Position numbers and translations under genes: made by a program. Below the pieces are notes generated by a model that was not told where the DNA came from, did no database searches, and saw nothing but the letters and a program-made list of their open reading frames with translations. Shown piece after piece: positions 14,808-23,231 of a DNA stretch of 64,000 nt. Position 1 is the first letter of the stretch, and every line of letters begins with the position of its first letter. Location of the stretch: the NCBI RefSeq assembly GCF_037996765.1, contig NZ_JBBNAD010000004.1:930001-994000 (forward strand). Reading direction: 5' to 3'. The DNA is from Bdellovibrio sp. GT3 (GTDB lineage Bacteria; Bdellovibrionota; Bdellovibrionia; Bdellovibrionales; Bdellovibrionaceae).

Positions 14808-15766
14808 TGAATAGAATTTATAAGTTAGTCTTGTCTCTGATCGTGGGTTTTCCTGTTGTTTCACAGGCGCAACTTTTTTCAGCCATGGCTCCGCCCAGCC
14901 GGCAAAAAGGCGTGCTTTCCTATTCCGGTTCGATTCAGCCTGAAACTAGTTTGGCGGATGGTAGTGAAAATGCCAGCATGAATCGTGGTACAGTTGTTGC
15001 GACAGTTCCGGTCTATAAAACTGATCAGGAGGCCTGGGCGGTGACAACGCTGGGGAATTGGATAGATCTTTACCCCGATCAAAACAACATTATGCCGGAT
15101 CTTTATCAGGTGGATGTGGGAGTGACCTACAGCCGTATGATTGATGAAAAGAAATATTGGGCGGCAAATGCGAATTTTGGTTCTGCCAGTGATAAGCCTT
15201 TTAAAGATCCCAGTGTGAATACGATTGGGGCGAATTTCTTTTATATCGATCCAGTGGATGAAACTGCCACTTGGATTTATCTGGTGAATTACTCGAACAA
15301 TCGCCCGATTTTAAATAACATCCCGATTCCGGGCTTTGCCTACATGTACACTCCGTCCAAAACGTTCCGCGGAACTTTCGGGGCTCCCTTTGCACAAATA
15401 TACTGGGAATTCGTCGATCAATGGTCGTTAAACTTTTTCACTTTGATTCCGTGGGTGATAAAAACGTCCGTGGACTATTCTATTGCGGGTCCGATGAAGG
15501 TTTCTTTGGGGCTCGATTTCTTTCAGTCGACTTACTATATTTTTGGTCGGGAAAATCGTCAGGATCGGTTGTTTTATGATGAGAAGCGCCTGTTCCTGGG
15601 CTTCAAGTCACCTCTTTCAAAAACCTTTATGTTTGAGGCCGAAGCTGGGTATTCCTTTGATCGCCGGTATTTCTCGGCCGAGAACTATGAGCCAAACCCA
15701 ACTAATGCGGTGGCCTTGGGCAGTAGTCCCTACGTTAAATTGAATTTAACGGCATTCATGTTTTGA
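14807..15766 (+). CDS. Outer-membrane beta-barrel-type protein, coupled to the terminase-like gene
   Basis: 319 residues from the ATG at 14807, overlapping the previous stop (TAATG). It begins with a signal peptide (NRIYKLVLSLIVGFPVVSQAQ). The mature chain has many alternating aromatic strands (TWIYLVNYSNNRP, FAQIYWEFVDQWSLNFFTLI, YSIAGPMKVSLGLDFFQSTYY) and ends in LTAFMF, the Phe-terminated strand of barrels. Probably 12-14 strands. Transport substrate not inferable. Confidence 0.65.
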   Translation: MNRIYKLVLSLIVGFPVVSQAQLFSAMAPPSRQKGVLSYSGSIQPETSLADGSENASMNRGTVVATVPVYKTDQEAWAVTTLGNWIDLYPDQNNIMPDLYQVDVGVTYSRMIDEKKYWAANANFGSASDKPFKDPSVNTIGANFFYIDPVDETATWIYLVNYSNNRPILNNIPIPGFAYMYTPSKTFRGTFGAPFAQIYWEFVDQWSLNFFTLIPWVIKTSVDYSIAGPMKVSLGLDFFQSTYYIFGRENRQDRLFYDEKRLFLGFKSPLSKTFMFEAEAGYSFDRRYFSAENYEPNPTNAVALGSSPYVKLNLTAFMF

Positions 15767-15772
15767 TTTGTT

Positions 15773-15922
15773 TTAGCGGATCGCTGGAAGAAAGCGAGAA
15801 ACGGAAGCATTAGCAAAAAACACCGGCTTCTGCGTTTTTGCAGAAGCGATTTTCAGGTAGCTGCTCAAAAGCAGCGCCAGGAAAATAAAGAACCAATTGC
15901 TTGGCGAAAGGTGTAAAAGCAT
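15773..15922 (-). CDS. 49-residue exported or membrane peptide downstream of pgsA
   Basis: A 50-codon frame starts 6 bases after the pgsA stop, with TAGGGA just before the ATG. The N-terminus is hydrophobic (WFFIFLALLLSSYL) and followed by IASAKT, which fits a signal peptide or single membrane anchor. The rest is short and basic. The tight spacing suggests it is translated from the pgsA transcript. Function unknown. Confidence 0.5.
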   Translation of the reverse strand: MLLHLSPSNWFFIFLALLLSSYLKIASAKTQKPVFFANASVSRFLPAIR

Positions 15923-15928
15923 ACGTCC

Positions 15929-16492
15929 CTAGGAGCTTTTTTTGCTCTTCAAGTAACCTACATAGTATTCGATACCGCTGGTTATACTCAAAATGACGCT
16001 AACCCACAAGACCGCGTAGCCAACTTTGTCCAAATAGGGGATATATTCGTCCACGTTTCCAATAATTACACAGGGAATGGCCACCATTTGCATAGCGGTC
16101 TTCCATTTTCCAGCTGGCTTCGCGTCAATTATGATTTGATCTGCCGCAGCAACGGAGCGGATGCCGCCGATAAAGTTGTCCCGGGCCAGGATAATGATCA
16201 CCATCCAGGCATCGATTTTACCCAAGGCCAGGAGCATCGCCAGGATGCTGGTGACTAAAATCTTGTCAGCTATGGGGTCCATGAATTTCCCGAAATTGCT
16301 GACAGCATTGTATTTGCGGGCGTAGTAGCCATCGAAATAGTCAGTGATGGATGCCAACATAAACAGCACAGCGGCGACGATATTCCAAGCAAGCTTGTCG
16401 GGCCACATTGCGCCCACCACCAATGGCACCATAAAAATGCGACTGACGGTGATTCTCATAGGAAGATTTTTTTGCCACTCAGTGACTGCCAT
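15929..16492 (-). CDS. pgsA: CDP-diacylglycerol--glycerol-3-phosphate 3-phosphatidyltransferase
   Basis: 187 residues, the usual size for PgsA. The CDP-alcohol phosphatidyltransferase signature D-x2-D-G-x2-A-R-x8-G-x3-D-x3-D is complete at residues ~47-72 (DYFDGYYAR ... GKFMDPIAD). Four to six membrane segments. It makes phosphatidylglycerol phosphate, the first committed step to PG and cardiolipin, in the inner membrane. It is first in a small minus-strand unit with the 49-residue peptide gene. Divergent from the thioesterase gene at 16554. Confidence 0.9.
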   Translation of the reverse strand: MAVTEWQKNLPMRITVSRIFMVPLVVGAMWPDKLAWNIVAAVLFMLASITDYFDGYYARKYNAVSNFGKFMDPIADKILVTSILAMLLALGKIDAWMVIIILARDNFIGGIRSVAAADQIIIDAKPAGKWKTAMQMVAIPCVIIGNVDEYIPYLDKVGYAVLWVSVILSITSGIEYYVGYLKSKKSS

Positions 16493-16553
16493 GCGTTCTC
16501 CGAAAAAAAATAATGCGTAGACTTAAACTAACAATTTAGTCTAGAAATAATCA

Positions 16554-16964
16554 ATGTTTATTCATCGTCACAAAGTGCAGTTTTACGAAACAGACCTCAT
16601 GGGAATTGTTCATCACAGCAATTACCTGCGTTTTTACGAAGAAGCGCGGGTTGCGTGGGCCATTGGCAAAGGTTTGATCGATTACCAAAAACCGGAATCT
16701 GCCAGTTACTTTGCGGTGTATGAAACACAGGTGAAACACTTGAAGCCCACGTTTTTCGGGGACGATCTGGAAATTGAAGTGCAGGCCCGGGTTGAGGGCA
16801 TGCGTTTGATTTTTCAGTACCGCATGCGAGGGCGTGGCGACAGCACGTGTTCGGTCGCACAAACTGTGCACGTGGCGTTGGGGAAAGATTTAAAACTTAT
16901 GAGATTACCGGCCGAAATCAGGGCCGCAGTGGAGAAAGAATCATGGACAGAAACCTGGCTTTAG
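16554..16964 (+). CDS. YbgC/FadM-type hotdog-fold acyl-CoA thioesterase
   Basis: 136 residues. The active-site region YETDLMGIVHHSNYLRFYEEAR (Asp and the HHxNY motif, residues ~11-32) is diagnostic of 4-hydroxybenzoyl-CoA/YbgC-type thioesterases. These hydrolyse acyl-CoA or acyl-ACP in the cytoplasm, and YbgC homologues associate with phospholipid synthesis. Its position divergent from pgsA is in keeping with that. The ATG has little ribosome site. The end overlaps the glpX start by 22 bases. Confidence 0.85.
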   Translation: MFIHRHKVQFYETDLMGIVHHSNYLRFYEEARVAWAIGKGLIDYQKPESASYFAVYETQVKHLKPTFFGDDLEIEVQARVEGMRLIFQYRMRGRGDSTCSVAQTVHVALGKDLKLMRLPAEIRAAVEKESWTETWL

Positions 16965-17908
16965 AATTTGTACGTGTAACCGAAGCAGCAGCACTTGAAT
17001 CCGCTCGTTGGATGGGTCGTGGCGATGAAAAAGCCGCGGATGCAGCAGCGGTGGATGCCATGAGAAAAGCTTTCGACGTTCTTCGTATGGACGGAACTGT
17101 GGTTATCGGTGAAGGTGAGCGTGATGAAGCTCCGATGCTTTATATCGGGGAAAAAGTCGGGACTAAAACAGACGATGCTCCGGCATTGGATATCGCTTTG
17201 GATCCATTGGAAGGCACGACGATCTGTGCAACAGGTGGACCTGGTTCCATCTCTGTGATCGCGGTCGCTGAAAAAGGTAAATTCCTGCACGCGCCAGATA
17301 CTTATATGGATAAAATTGCCTGTGGTCCCGGTGCCAAGGGTAAAATCGATATCGACAAAACTCCGACTGAAAATGTCATGGCTGTTGCCAAGGCTTTGGG
17401 TAAAGAAGTGAGCGACATGACTGTGGTGATTTTGAACCGCCCTCGTCATAAAGAGTTGATTGATGAAGTTCGTAAAACAGGTGCGCGTATTCAGCTGATC
17501 GGTGACGGCGACGTTTCTGCAGCTGTTTCTGCTGCATGGCCTGATTCTGGTATCGATTTGCTTATCGGTATCGGTGGAGCACCGGAAGGTGTGATCTCCG
17601 CAGCTGCAATGCAATGCCTGGGTGGGGACTTCCAAGGTCGTCTGAAATGGAGAAACGAGGAAGAGAAAACTCGTGCTTCTAAAATGGGTCTTAAAGATCT
17701 TGATAAGAAGTTTACCTGTGATGAACTTGCCAGCGGATCAGTTATGTTTGTGGCAACCGGAATCACAGATGGATCCTTGTTGAAGGGTGTTCGTTTCCTT
17801 CCAGACGGAAAAGCAAAAAGTCATTCGATCGTGATGCGTTCTCAGACGGGAACAATCCGTACAATCGAATCCTTCCACGATTTCACCTGGAAAAAGAGAA
17901 AATCCTAA
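16943..17908 (+). CDS. glpX: Class II fructose-1,6-bisphosphatase
   Basis: 321 residues from the ATG at 16943 (GGAGAAAG upstream), typical for GlpX. The opening MDRNLALEFVRVTEAAA, the metal/substrate loops GEGERDEAPMLYIGE (~55-70) and ALDPLEGTT (~85-95), and the ATGITDGSLLKGV block are all canonical. It removes the 1-phosphate of fructose-1,6-bisphosphate, the key gluconeogenic step, with Mg/Mn. Codons look well adapted. Overlap with the thioesterase gene suggests co-translation. Confidence 0.93.
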   Translation: MDRNLALEFVRVTEAAALESARWMGRGDEKAADAAAVDAMRKAFDVLRMDGTVVIGEGERDEAPMLYIGEKVGTKTDDAPALDIALDPLEGTTICATGGPGSISVIAVAEKGKFLHAPDTYMDKIACGPGAKGKIDIDKTPTENVMAVAKALGKEVSDMTVVILNRPRHKELIDEVRKTGARIQLIGDGDVSAAVSAAWPDSGIDLLIGIGGAPEGVISAAAMQCLGGDFQGRLKWRNEEEKTRASKMGLKDLDKKFTCDELASGSVMFVATGITDGSLLKGVRFLPDGKAKSHSIVMRSQTGTIRTIESFHDFTWKKRKS

Positions 17909-17911
17909 TCT

Positions 17912-18211
17912 ATGAGTGGCAAACTTTTTTGTTTCAGCTGCAAAAAAGAAATGTCTTTCAGTGGGCAGATCGGCCGTCGTGAGGAATGCCCTCACTGTCG
18001 TGCCGATGTCCATGTTTGTAAGAACTGTGATTTTTGGGATCCGAAAGTTTATAACGAATGCCGCGAAACTCAGGCGGATGTTGTGCGCGAAAAAGATCGC
18101 GCTAATTTCTGTGACTACTTCACTCCCAGAAAAGGCGGAGCGGGTCAGGAAGATCAGGCAGCCAAGTTAAAAGCCGCTGCAGAGGCCCTGTTTAACTTTA
18201 ACAAAAAGTAG
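17912..18211 (+). CDS. Small zinc-ribbon protein
   Basis: 99 residues. Three Cys pairs in the first 50 residues (FCFSCKKE, ECPHCRAD, VCKNCDFW), plus NECRE and NFCDYF, can hold two zinc ions. The C-terminus is an Ala/Lys-rich helix. Starts 4 bases after glpX, so it is co-transcribed. Such ribbons bind nucleic acid or protein partners. No specific role can be named. Confidence 0.65.
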   Translation: MSGKLFCFSCKKEMSFSGQIGRREECPHCRADVHVCKNCDFWDPKVYNECRETQADVVREKDRANFCDYFTPRKGGAGQEDQAAKLKAAAEALFNFNKK

Positions 18212-18366
18212 AGTGCAGGACGTTCGTGCCCGGAATTCCCGGTCCTTGGGGATTCTTTATAATGAATTCGAAATTTAAATTGCGTCTTCGGTCGGTGGCT
18301 ATGGGGCCCCTTTCTGGAGTATCATTTTTAATGTGACCTGTTTGGGAATTTCGAAGGAGGGCTCAA

Positions 18367-18684
18367 ATGCCTAACAAAGAAACGACTCCAAAAAACGGTG
18401 CAAGAACCAGTGGTAAAGCGGATTCCCCTCCACGGTTTTCCGAGGATACGCACAAACATCTATCTGGCGATACGCAGAAGCGTATACGGGCATCAGAAGA
18501 GCTGCCTGCCGAGGAAGGTGCAGAGATCCGGGAAGGCAAAAATGAGGTGACTCCAAAACTGGATCATGAAGTTAGAAGGGATTCAAAATACGCCACCAAT
18601 GCTGAATCTTTGCGTAACAGTGAAGTAAATCAGCCCAAAGGTGGTCATGAGAGTGGAAGAGATGGTAAAACTCGAACACATTAA
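18367..18684 (+). CDS. Small, very hydrophilic, probably disordered protein
   Basis: 105 residues dominated by Lys, Glu, Arg, Ser, Thr and Gly, with no hydrophobic core, signal or Cys. GAAGGAGGG lies 6 bases before the ATG, one of the strongest ribosome sites here, and a clear terminator follows. The pattern recalls stress-associated or DNA-associated hydrophilic proteins, but no family is recognised. Confidence 0.6.
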   Translation: MPNKETTPKNGARTSGKADSPPRFSEDTHKHLSGDTQKRIRASEELPAEEGAEIREGKNEVTPKLDHEVRRDSKYATNAESLRNSEVNQPKGGHESGRDGKTRTH

Positions 18685-18727
18685 TTTGTAAGTTGGAGTA
18701 AATATCAAACTCAGAAACTCGAGTAAG

Positions 18728-18757
18728 AATGCGCAACATACGTGTTGCGCATTTTTT
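18728..18757 (+). terminator. Intrinsic terminator after the hydrophilic-protein gene
   Basis: AATGCGCAACA pairs with TGTTGCGCATT over TACG, followed by a T-run. Confidence 0.9.
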
Positions 18758-18857
18758 ATTTGCGTACAAAGCGGACGGGCTGCAAAACTATAATATCTTC
18801 GCAATCATGGACTCCATAAGATGACTTCTTGTGACGCAGCTGATACCGTGAATTGAC

Positions 18858-20225
18858 ATGAAAACATTGAGCCCGGTGGTTGTCGATAATATCAATTTGG
18901 ATTTCTGCCGTCGTAGCAAAGCTGCGGCCGTAGGCTTTACCGTCGTGTTTGGCATCTTGTTGATTAAACCCATTGCAACCTCTCCGGAGTTTTCCCTTCT
19001 CCATCAATTGGCCGCAGGAATCGGATTTCTCTGCAGTCTGACGCGTTTGTTTTTCGCCATTAAAATCAGCCGTGGTGGATTTAAAATCATGTATCGCTGG
19101 GGTAAGATACACGCCGGTATCATCGTTGTAGCTACGACCTGTATGAGTGTTTTATGTTCTTTGGGTTTTTGGGATCCGCAAAACTCTGATTCAAAAATAT
19201 TTGTCACTTCGTTTATCGTCAGTGCCATTATGGCAGGTTCCGCCACTTCGCTGGCACTGAAACCACGCATCTCGTTTTATTTCCTTTTCATGGTTGGGAT
19301 TGTTCCCGGAATGCTTTTGGCATTTTCCAATCATCAAGGGGAGCTTCCTTACGGCATCTGGACGATTTTCGTTTTCACTTTCGTTGTGTATGTTTACGGA
19401 AACTCCCGCGAGTTTTTCCAAAGCATGGTGGCCAGGTATGAAACAGAAGAAGCACTGAATATTGAAAAACAGAATCTGACTTTCGCAATCCAGCAGTTGA
19501 AAAGCACCCAGGATGAATTGTTGAATCAAAAGTCCCGTGCTGAATATTCGGCAAAGCTGGCTTCATTGGGTGAGATGGCCGGGGGCATAGCCCACGAAAT
19601 CAACACACCTCTGAATGTGATATTACTCTCCGCTGAACAACAGATGGAGCTTATGGACGATTCGGAGATCAACAAACCGCTGATGAAAGAGTCGATTGAG
19701 AAAGTTCAGTCCACCACCAATCGTATTGCTGCCATTGTGCGCGGTCTTCGCACCTTTGCCCGGGATGGCGCCAAGGATCCTATTGAGCCGGTTCCGTTGC
19801 AGATGTTGATCGATAACACCTTGTCGCTATGCTATGAAAAATTCAAACTCAACAATGTGGATCTGCGTCTTCCACCAGTGACTGATCTGGTGTTGCATTG
19901 TCGACCGGTGCAAATATCACAGGTTCTTTTGAATTTATTGAATAATGCTTTTGAGGCGATTCGCGAACTTCCGGAAAAGTGGATTGCCATTGAAATTAAA
20001 GATCTTGGTGAAATCATTGAAATTCGTATTACTGACAGCGGCAGCGGAATTCCTGCTGAAATCCAAGCGGAAATCTTCAGACCCTTTTATACGACGAAAG
20101 AGATCGGTAAAGGGACGGGCCTGGGCCTTAGTATCTCAAGGGGTTTGATCGAAGCTCATCATGGGCAATTGTTTTTGGATACCAATCACCAGCAAACGAG
20201 TTTTGTGATTCATTTGCCAAAATAG
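18858..20225 (+). CDS. Membrane sensor histidine kinase
   Basis: 455 residues. About six membrane segments fill residues 20-190 without a large periplasmic domain, then comes a coiled coil (NIEKQNLTFAIQQLKSTQDEL). HisKA has the phospho-acceptor in GGIAHEINTPLNV (~245). HATPase_c has the N box LLNNAFEAI, G1 DSGSGIPAE and G2 GTGLGLSISRG. The N-terminus resembles 7TM/MASE-like sensors rather than a ligand-binding periplasmic fold. A lone receiver-domain gene converges on it and is a natural candidate partner (inference). Confidence 0.88.
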   Translation: MKTLSPVVVDNINLDFCRRSKAAAVGFTVVFGILLIKPIATSPEFSLLHQLAAGIGFLCSLTRLFFAIKISRGGFKIMYRWGKIHAGIIVVATTCMSVLCSLGFWDPQNSDSKIFVTSFIVSAIMAGSATSLALKPRISFYFLFMVGIVPGMLLAFSNHQGELPYGIWTIFVFTFVVYVYGNSREFFQSMVARYETEEALNIEKQNLTFAIQQLKSTQDELLNQKSRAEYSAKLASLGEMAGGIAHEINTPLNVILLSAEQQMELMDDSEINKPLMKESIEKVQSTTNRIAAIVRGLRTFARDGAKDPIEPVPLQMLIDNTLSLCYEKFKLNNVDLRLPPVTDLVLHCRPVQISQVLLNLLNNAFEAIRELPEKWIAIEIKDLGEIIEIRITDSGSGIPAEIQAEIFRPFYTTKEIGKGTGLGLSISRGLIEAHHGQLFLDTNHQQTSFVIHLPK

Positions 20226-20248
20226 TTTTGCAGGCCCAGCGTTTAAAG

Positions 20249-20611
20249 TTAATTAAGAGCGTGCTTAACCATATCCAAAAGTTCGGTCCGGTTGACGGGT
20301 TTTAATATAAAGCCCACGCAATTGGGATTTTTACGTAGTTCGTCCTCGTCGCCGCCAACATAGCCCGAGATAAACATGACGGGTGTCTTGGTTTCTGCTG
20401 TGGAGCTGATTCTTTTTAACAGTTCAAAGCCATCGCAAACGGGCATACGAATGTCACTGATGATTAAGTTCGGTTTCCAGGATTTGAGCTTCTCAAACCC
20501 AACGGAACCATTTTCCGCCAAGGCCACTTCGTAGTCCGCTTTGGTCAGGAAGTAAGAGATAAGGTCGCGCAGATCTTTTTCGTCATCAACGATGAGTATT
20601 TTTTGTTTCAC
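20249..20611 (-). CDS. Single-domain response regulator (CheY-like receiver)
   Basis: 120 residues from a GTG start with AAGGAG 10 bases upstream. Receiver domain only: the acidic pair is in LIVDDEKD, the phospho-Asp in LIISDIRMP (~53), Thr/Ser in TPVMFISGY and Lys in FILKPVNR. There is no output domain, so it acts by protein contact or in a phosphorelay. It converges with the histidine kinase gene with only 23 bases between the stops. Confidence 0.88.
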   Translation of the reverse strand: MKQKILIVDDEKDLRDLISYFLTKADYEVALAENGSVGFEKLKSWKPNLIISDIRMPVCDGFELLKRISSTAETKTPVMFISGYVGGDEDELRKNPNCVGFILKPVNRTELLDMVKHALN

Positions 20612-20773
20612 TGACTCTGGGCTCCTTAGGATACTTTGTATAAAATAATACTCGCAGATTTGTCCAGCTAAGTCCCAGAGATGAACCCAACATTAAGGCG
20701 ATGTAACATAAGTGTGTTTGGTGGTCTAGGCTAGCGTTGACTGTCTGTGAACTGAAAGTCACAGTGTTTGCAT

Positions 20774-21205
20774 ATGGCAAAAGCATCAACGACAGAAGTT
20801 TTCAACTGCACCCCAGAGCAATTCTTTAAAATCATTTCTGATTACGACAAATACCATGAGTTTTTAGCAGAAGTGAAACAATGCAAAGTCCTTAAAACCG
20901 AAGGCAATCGTAAATTGGTTGAATACAACGTTGCGGTTGTAAAAACCTTTAAATACTCCCTTTGGATGACAGAAACTGCTCCAAGCAGCATCACTTGGGA
21001 ATTCGCCTCTGGAGACATGTTTAAAACTTCAGTGGGTTCCTGGAAACTTCAGGATGAAGCTGGTAAAACACGCGCCACATATTCTGTGGAAGCGACTTTC
21101 AATATGTTTGTGCCAGGTCCTATTGCCAACGCCTTGGTCAGTGTAAATCTGCCAAACATGATGAGCTCTTATCATAAGCGAGTGAAACAGTTGTATGGCG
21201 TCTGA
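20774..21205 (+). CDS. START-like/polyketide cyclase-family (Coq10/RatA-like) protein
   Basis: 143 residues from the ATG at 20774. The opening TTEVFNCTPEQFFKIISDYDKYHEFLAEVKQC is the typical Coq10/cyclase start (strand, then helix with D-Y-x-x-Y-x-x-F). Strands and a long C-terminal helix (PNMMSSYHKRVKQLY) follow. The fold makes a hydrophobic pocket for lipids or quinones. RatA-like ribosome binding is another possibility. Overlaps the next gene by 11 bases. Confidence 0.65.
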   Translation: MAKASTTEVFNCTPEQFFKIISDYDKYHEFLAEVKQCKVLKTEGNRKLVEYNVAVVKTFKYSLWMTETAPSSITWEFASGDMFKTSVGSWKLQDEAGKTRATYSVEATFNMFVPGPIANALVSVNLPNMMSSYHKRVKQLYGV

Positions 21206-21569
21206 TTCCGGCTCCAAGAAAGATGACAAAGAATCTCCAGCGGACTTTAAAGGTCTTCTGGGTGACACGGTAAAAAAAGTTTTTACCGCGGGTGTCTCTG
21301 CCGCTTTTATGAGCGAAGAGGGGCTTAAATCTTATCTTTCTGAATTGAAGCTGCCGAAAGAGGCATTGAATCTGCTGATTCAAGGTGCAAACAAATCCAA
21401 AGATGAAATCACCCAGCGTGTGACCAAAGAGGTTGTGGGAATTATTCAGAAGATCGACTTTGTGAAGGAATTTTCCAAGTTCGCGGAAACGCATAAATTT
21501 AAAATCACTGCCGAGATCGATATCATTAAAAAAGACTCCGGCAAAAGTAAGCCCACTGACGAAGCCTAG
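21195..21569 (+). CDS. Unknown cytoplasmic helical protein coupled to the START-like gene
   Basis: 124 residues, starting inside the end of the previous gene. Ser/Asp/Lys-rich N-terminus, then amphipathic helices (LLGDTVKKVFTAGVSAAFM, ELKLPKEALNLLIQGANKSKDEI, KEVVGIIQKIDFVKEFSKF) and a basic tail. The layout superficially recalls phasin-type or membrane-peripheral helical proteins. No family is recognised. Confidence 0.5.
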   Translation: MASDSGSKKDDKESPADFKGLLGDTVKKVFTAGVSAAFMSEEGLKSYLSELKLPKEALNLLIQGANKSKDEITQRVTKEVVGIIQKIDFVKEFSKFAETHKFKITAEIDIIKKDSGKSKPTDEA

Positions 21570-21579
21570 ACCTAAATCC

Positions 21580-21594
21580 GTCTCAAGTTGAGAA
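21580..21594. promoter_or_regulatory. Near-palindrome GTCTCA-AGT-TGAGAA, candidate operator
   Basis: One mismatch from GTCTCA-N3-TGAGAC. It lies 22 bases before the ATG at 21617 and 10 bases after the previous stop, close enough to act on the leader or core promoter. Confidence 0.4.
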
Positions 21595-21616
21595 AAATCA
21601 GACCGATAAGAGTGTC

Positions 21617-21850
21617 ATGATGGAAACAGAAATCCTGACATTCATATCGGTTTTGCTTTTTTGTTTTTGCTGCCGCCAACTGATTCATTCAGTGGTTCAG
21701 CCGATTCCTCTTTTGGCTTCCGAAAGACCTTACGCACATCGCGCCATGCAACTTGGCAAGGGCTATAAAATTATGGCTTGGGCTTTGATGACTTCGGTCT
21801 TTATGGTCGGTACCGCTGTGTCATTTTATCAGGTGTTTACAACAATCTGA
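21617..21850 (+). CDS. Small membrane protein with two helices
   Basis: 77 residues. Segments ILTFISVLLFCFCCRQLIHSVV and IMAWALMTSVFMVGTAVSFY span the membrane around a short basic loop. No family is recognised. It sits between the candidate operator at 21580 and the aldehyde dehydrogenase gene 31 bases downstream, so may be co-transcribed with it. Confidence 0.5.
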   Translation: MMETEILTFISVLLFCFCCRQLIHSVVQPIPLLASERPYAHRAMQLGKGYKIMAWALMTSVFMVGTAVSFYQVFTTI

Positions 21851-21881
21851 TTCCTGTGTTTGACTGGGTGAGGAGGTGTTT

Positions 21882-23231
21882 GTGAGCTCCTTTTCCACTG
21901 TCAATCCTGCTACGGGTGAGCAATTAAAAAAATTCGAACACGTCACCTGGGATCAGGCCGAGCTGATGATCCTGGATGCAAAAAATGATTTCAACCAATG
22001 GCGCAAATTCAGTTTCCTGGAGCGCTCGAAAGTCCTTAACAATCTTGCCGCAAGTCTACGTAATCACAGTGACGATCTGGCATTGCAGATGCATTTGGAG
22101 ATGGGGAAGCTGATCCCGGAAGGAAAGGCCGAAGTTGAAAAATGCGCGGTCACCTGTGAGTACTATGCCAAAGAGGCGCCAGGGATGTTGCGCAATCAAA
22201 GCAGTGGTTCCCCCTATCAAAGTGCCGAAGTCAGTTTTCAACCCTTGGGTGTGATTTTTAGTATCATGCCGTGGAATTTTCCCTTGTGGCAGGTGATTCG
22301 CTTTGCAGCCCCGGCCTTGATGGCGGGGAATGTGATTATTTTAAAACACGCGGATTTAACCGCCGGGGTTTCAGAAAAGATCGGGCAGATTTTTAAAGAT
22401 CTGGTTCCGGGTCTGGTGCTGCTGCGCAATTGTCAGGCGGATCACTCCGTCGCAGAAAAAATTATCTCTCACCCTCTGGTTCGCGGTGTGACTTTCACCG
22501 GCAGCACTGAAGGGGGCCGTTCTGTGGCAACCACTGCTGCAAGGAATCTGAAAAAAATCGTGCTGGAGCTGGGAGGCAGTGATGCCTACATCGTTTTGGA
22601 TGATGCGGATGTTTCCTGGGCAGCGAAAACCTGCGCGAAAACGCGATTGCAAAACTGTGGACAAAGCTGTGTTGCTGGCAAACGCTTTATAGTCGTGGAA
22701 AAAAATCTGGCGGAGTTTTTAAACGCCATGGAGCACGAGATGAAAATTCTGCCCCTGGCTCCTTTGGCAAGTAAAAGATTTCAGGAAACCATCATCACCC
22801 AAGTTGAGAAACTTAAAAACTGGGGTGGTAAAGTGCTTATGGGGGGCACCGCACCTCAGGGGCCGGCGGCCTTTTATCCGGCGACCCTGGTGTTGTTTGA
22901 AAAAAACAATTCCGAGGTTCATCACGAAGAGGTCTTCGGGCCGGTGGCGCTGGTCTTTGTTGCGAAAGACGCTGCGGAAGCCATGGCGATCGCAAATGCC
23001 TCTCCGTTCGGTTTGGGCGGAGGCATCTTTACGAAGGATCTGCAAAAGGGCAAAGAGCTGATTGAAAAGGAAATGGAAGCGGGATTTGTGGTCGTGAATG
23101 ACTTCGTAAAATCTGACCCGCGCGTGCCTTTTGGTGGAGTCAAAGAATCCGGATATGGCCGGGAGTTGGGACATTTTGGAATTATGGAATTTGTTAACGT
23201 CAAGACGGTCGGAGTGGGAGCGGTTCAGTGA
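21882..23231 (+). CDS. NAD(P)-dependent aldehyde dehydrogenase, succinate-semialdehyde type
   Basis: 449 residues from the GTG at 21882, which has AGGAGG at a 5-base spacing. The GTG at 21876 overlaps that site. Catalytic Glu in LELGGSDAYIVLDDAD, catalytic Cys in NCGQSCVAGKRF (~265) and FGPVALVF/PFGGVKESGYGRE at the C-terminus place it in the ALDH superfamily. The ELGGSDAYI and NCGQSC wording fits the GabD/YneI short branch. It would oxidise succinate semialdehyde or a similar aldehyde to the acid. The stop overlaps the tilS start. Confidence 0.85.
   Translation: MSSFSTVNPATGEQLKKFEHVTWDQAELMILDAKNDFNQWRKFSFLERSKVLNNLAASLRNHSDDLALQMHLEMGKLIPEGKAEVEKCAVTCEYYAKEAPGMLRNQSSGSPYQSAEVSFQPLGVIFSIMPWNFPLWQVIRFAAPALMAGNVIILKHADLTAGVSEKIGQIFKDLVPGLVLLRNCQADHSVAEKIISHPLVRGVTFTGSTEGGRSVATTAARNLKKIVLELGGSDAYIVLDDADVSWAAKTCAKTRLQNCGQSCVAGKRFIVVEKNLAEFLNAMEHEMKILPLAPLASKRFQETIITQVEKLKNWGGKVLMGGTAPQGPAAFYPATLVLFEKNNSEVHHEEVFGPVALVFVAKDAAEAMAIANASPFGLGGGIFTKDLQKGKELIEKEMEAGFVVVNDFVKSDPRVPFGGVKESGYGRELGHFGIMEFVNVKTVGVGAVQ

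Noticed and set aside
14490-15766. Prophage remnant
   Set aside because: One terminase-like gene alone, with no portal, capsid, tail, integrase or att site nearby.
16961-17635. 224-codon minus-strand frame opposite glpX
   Set aside because: Antisense shadow of a well-conserved gene. Low-complexity translation.
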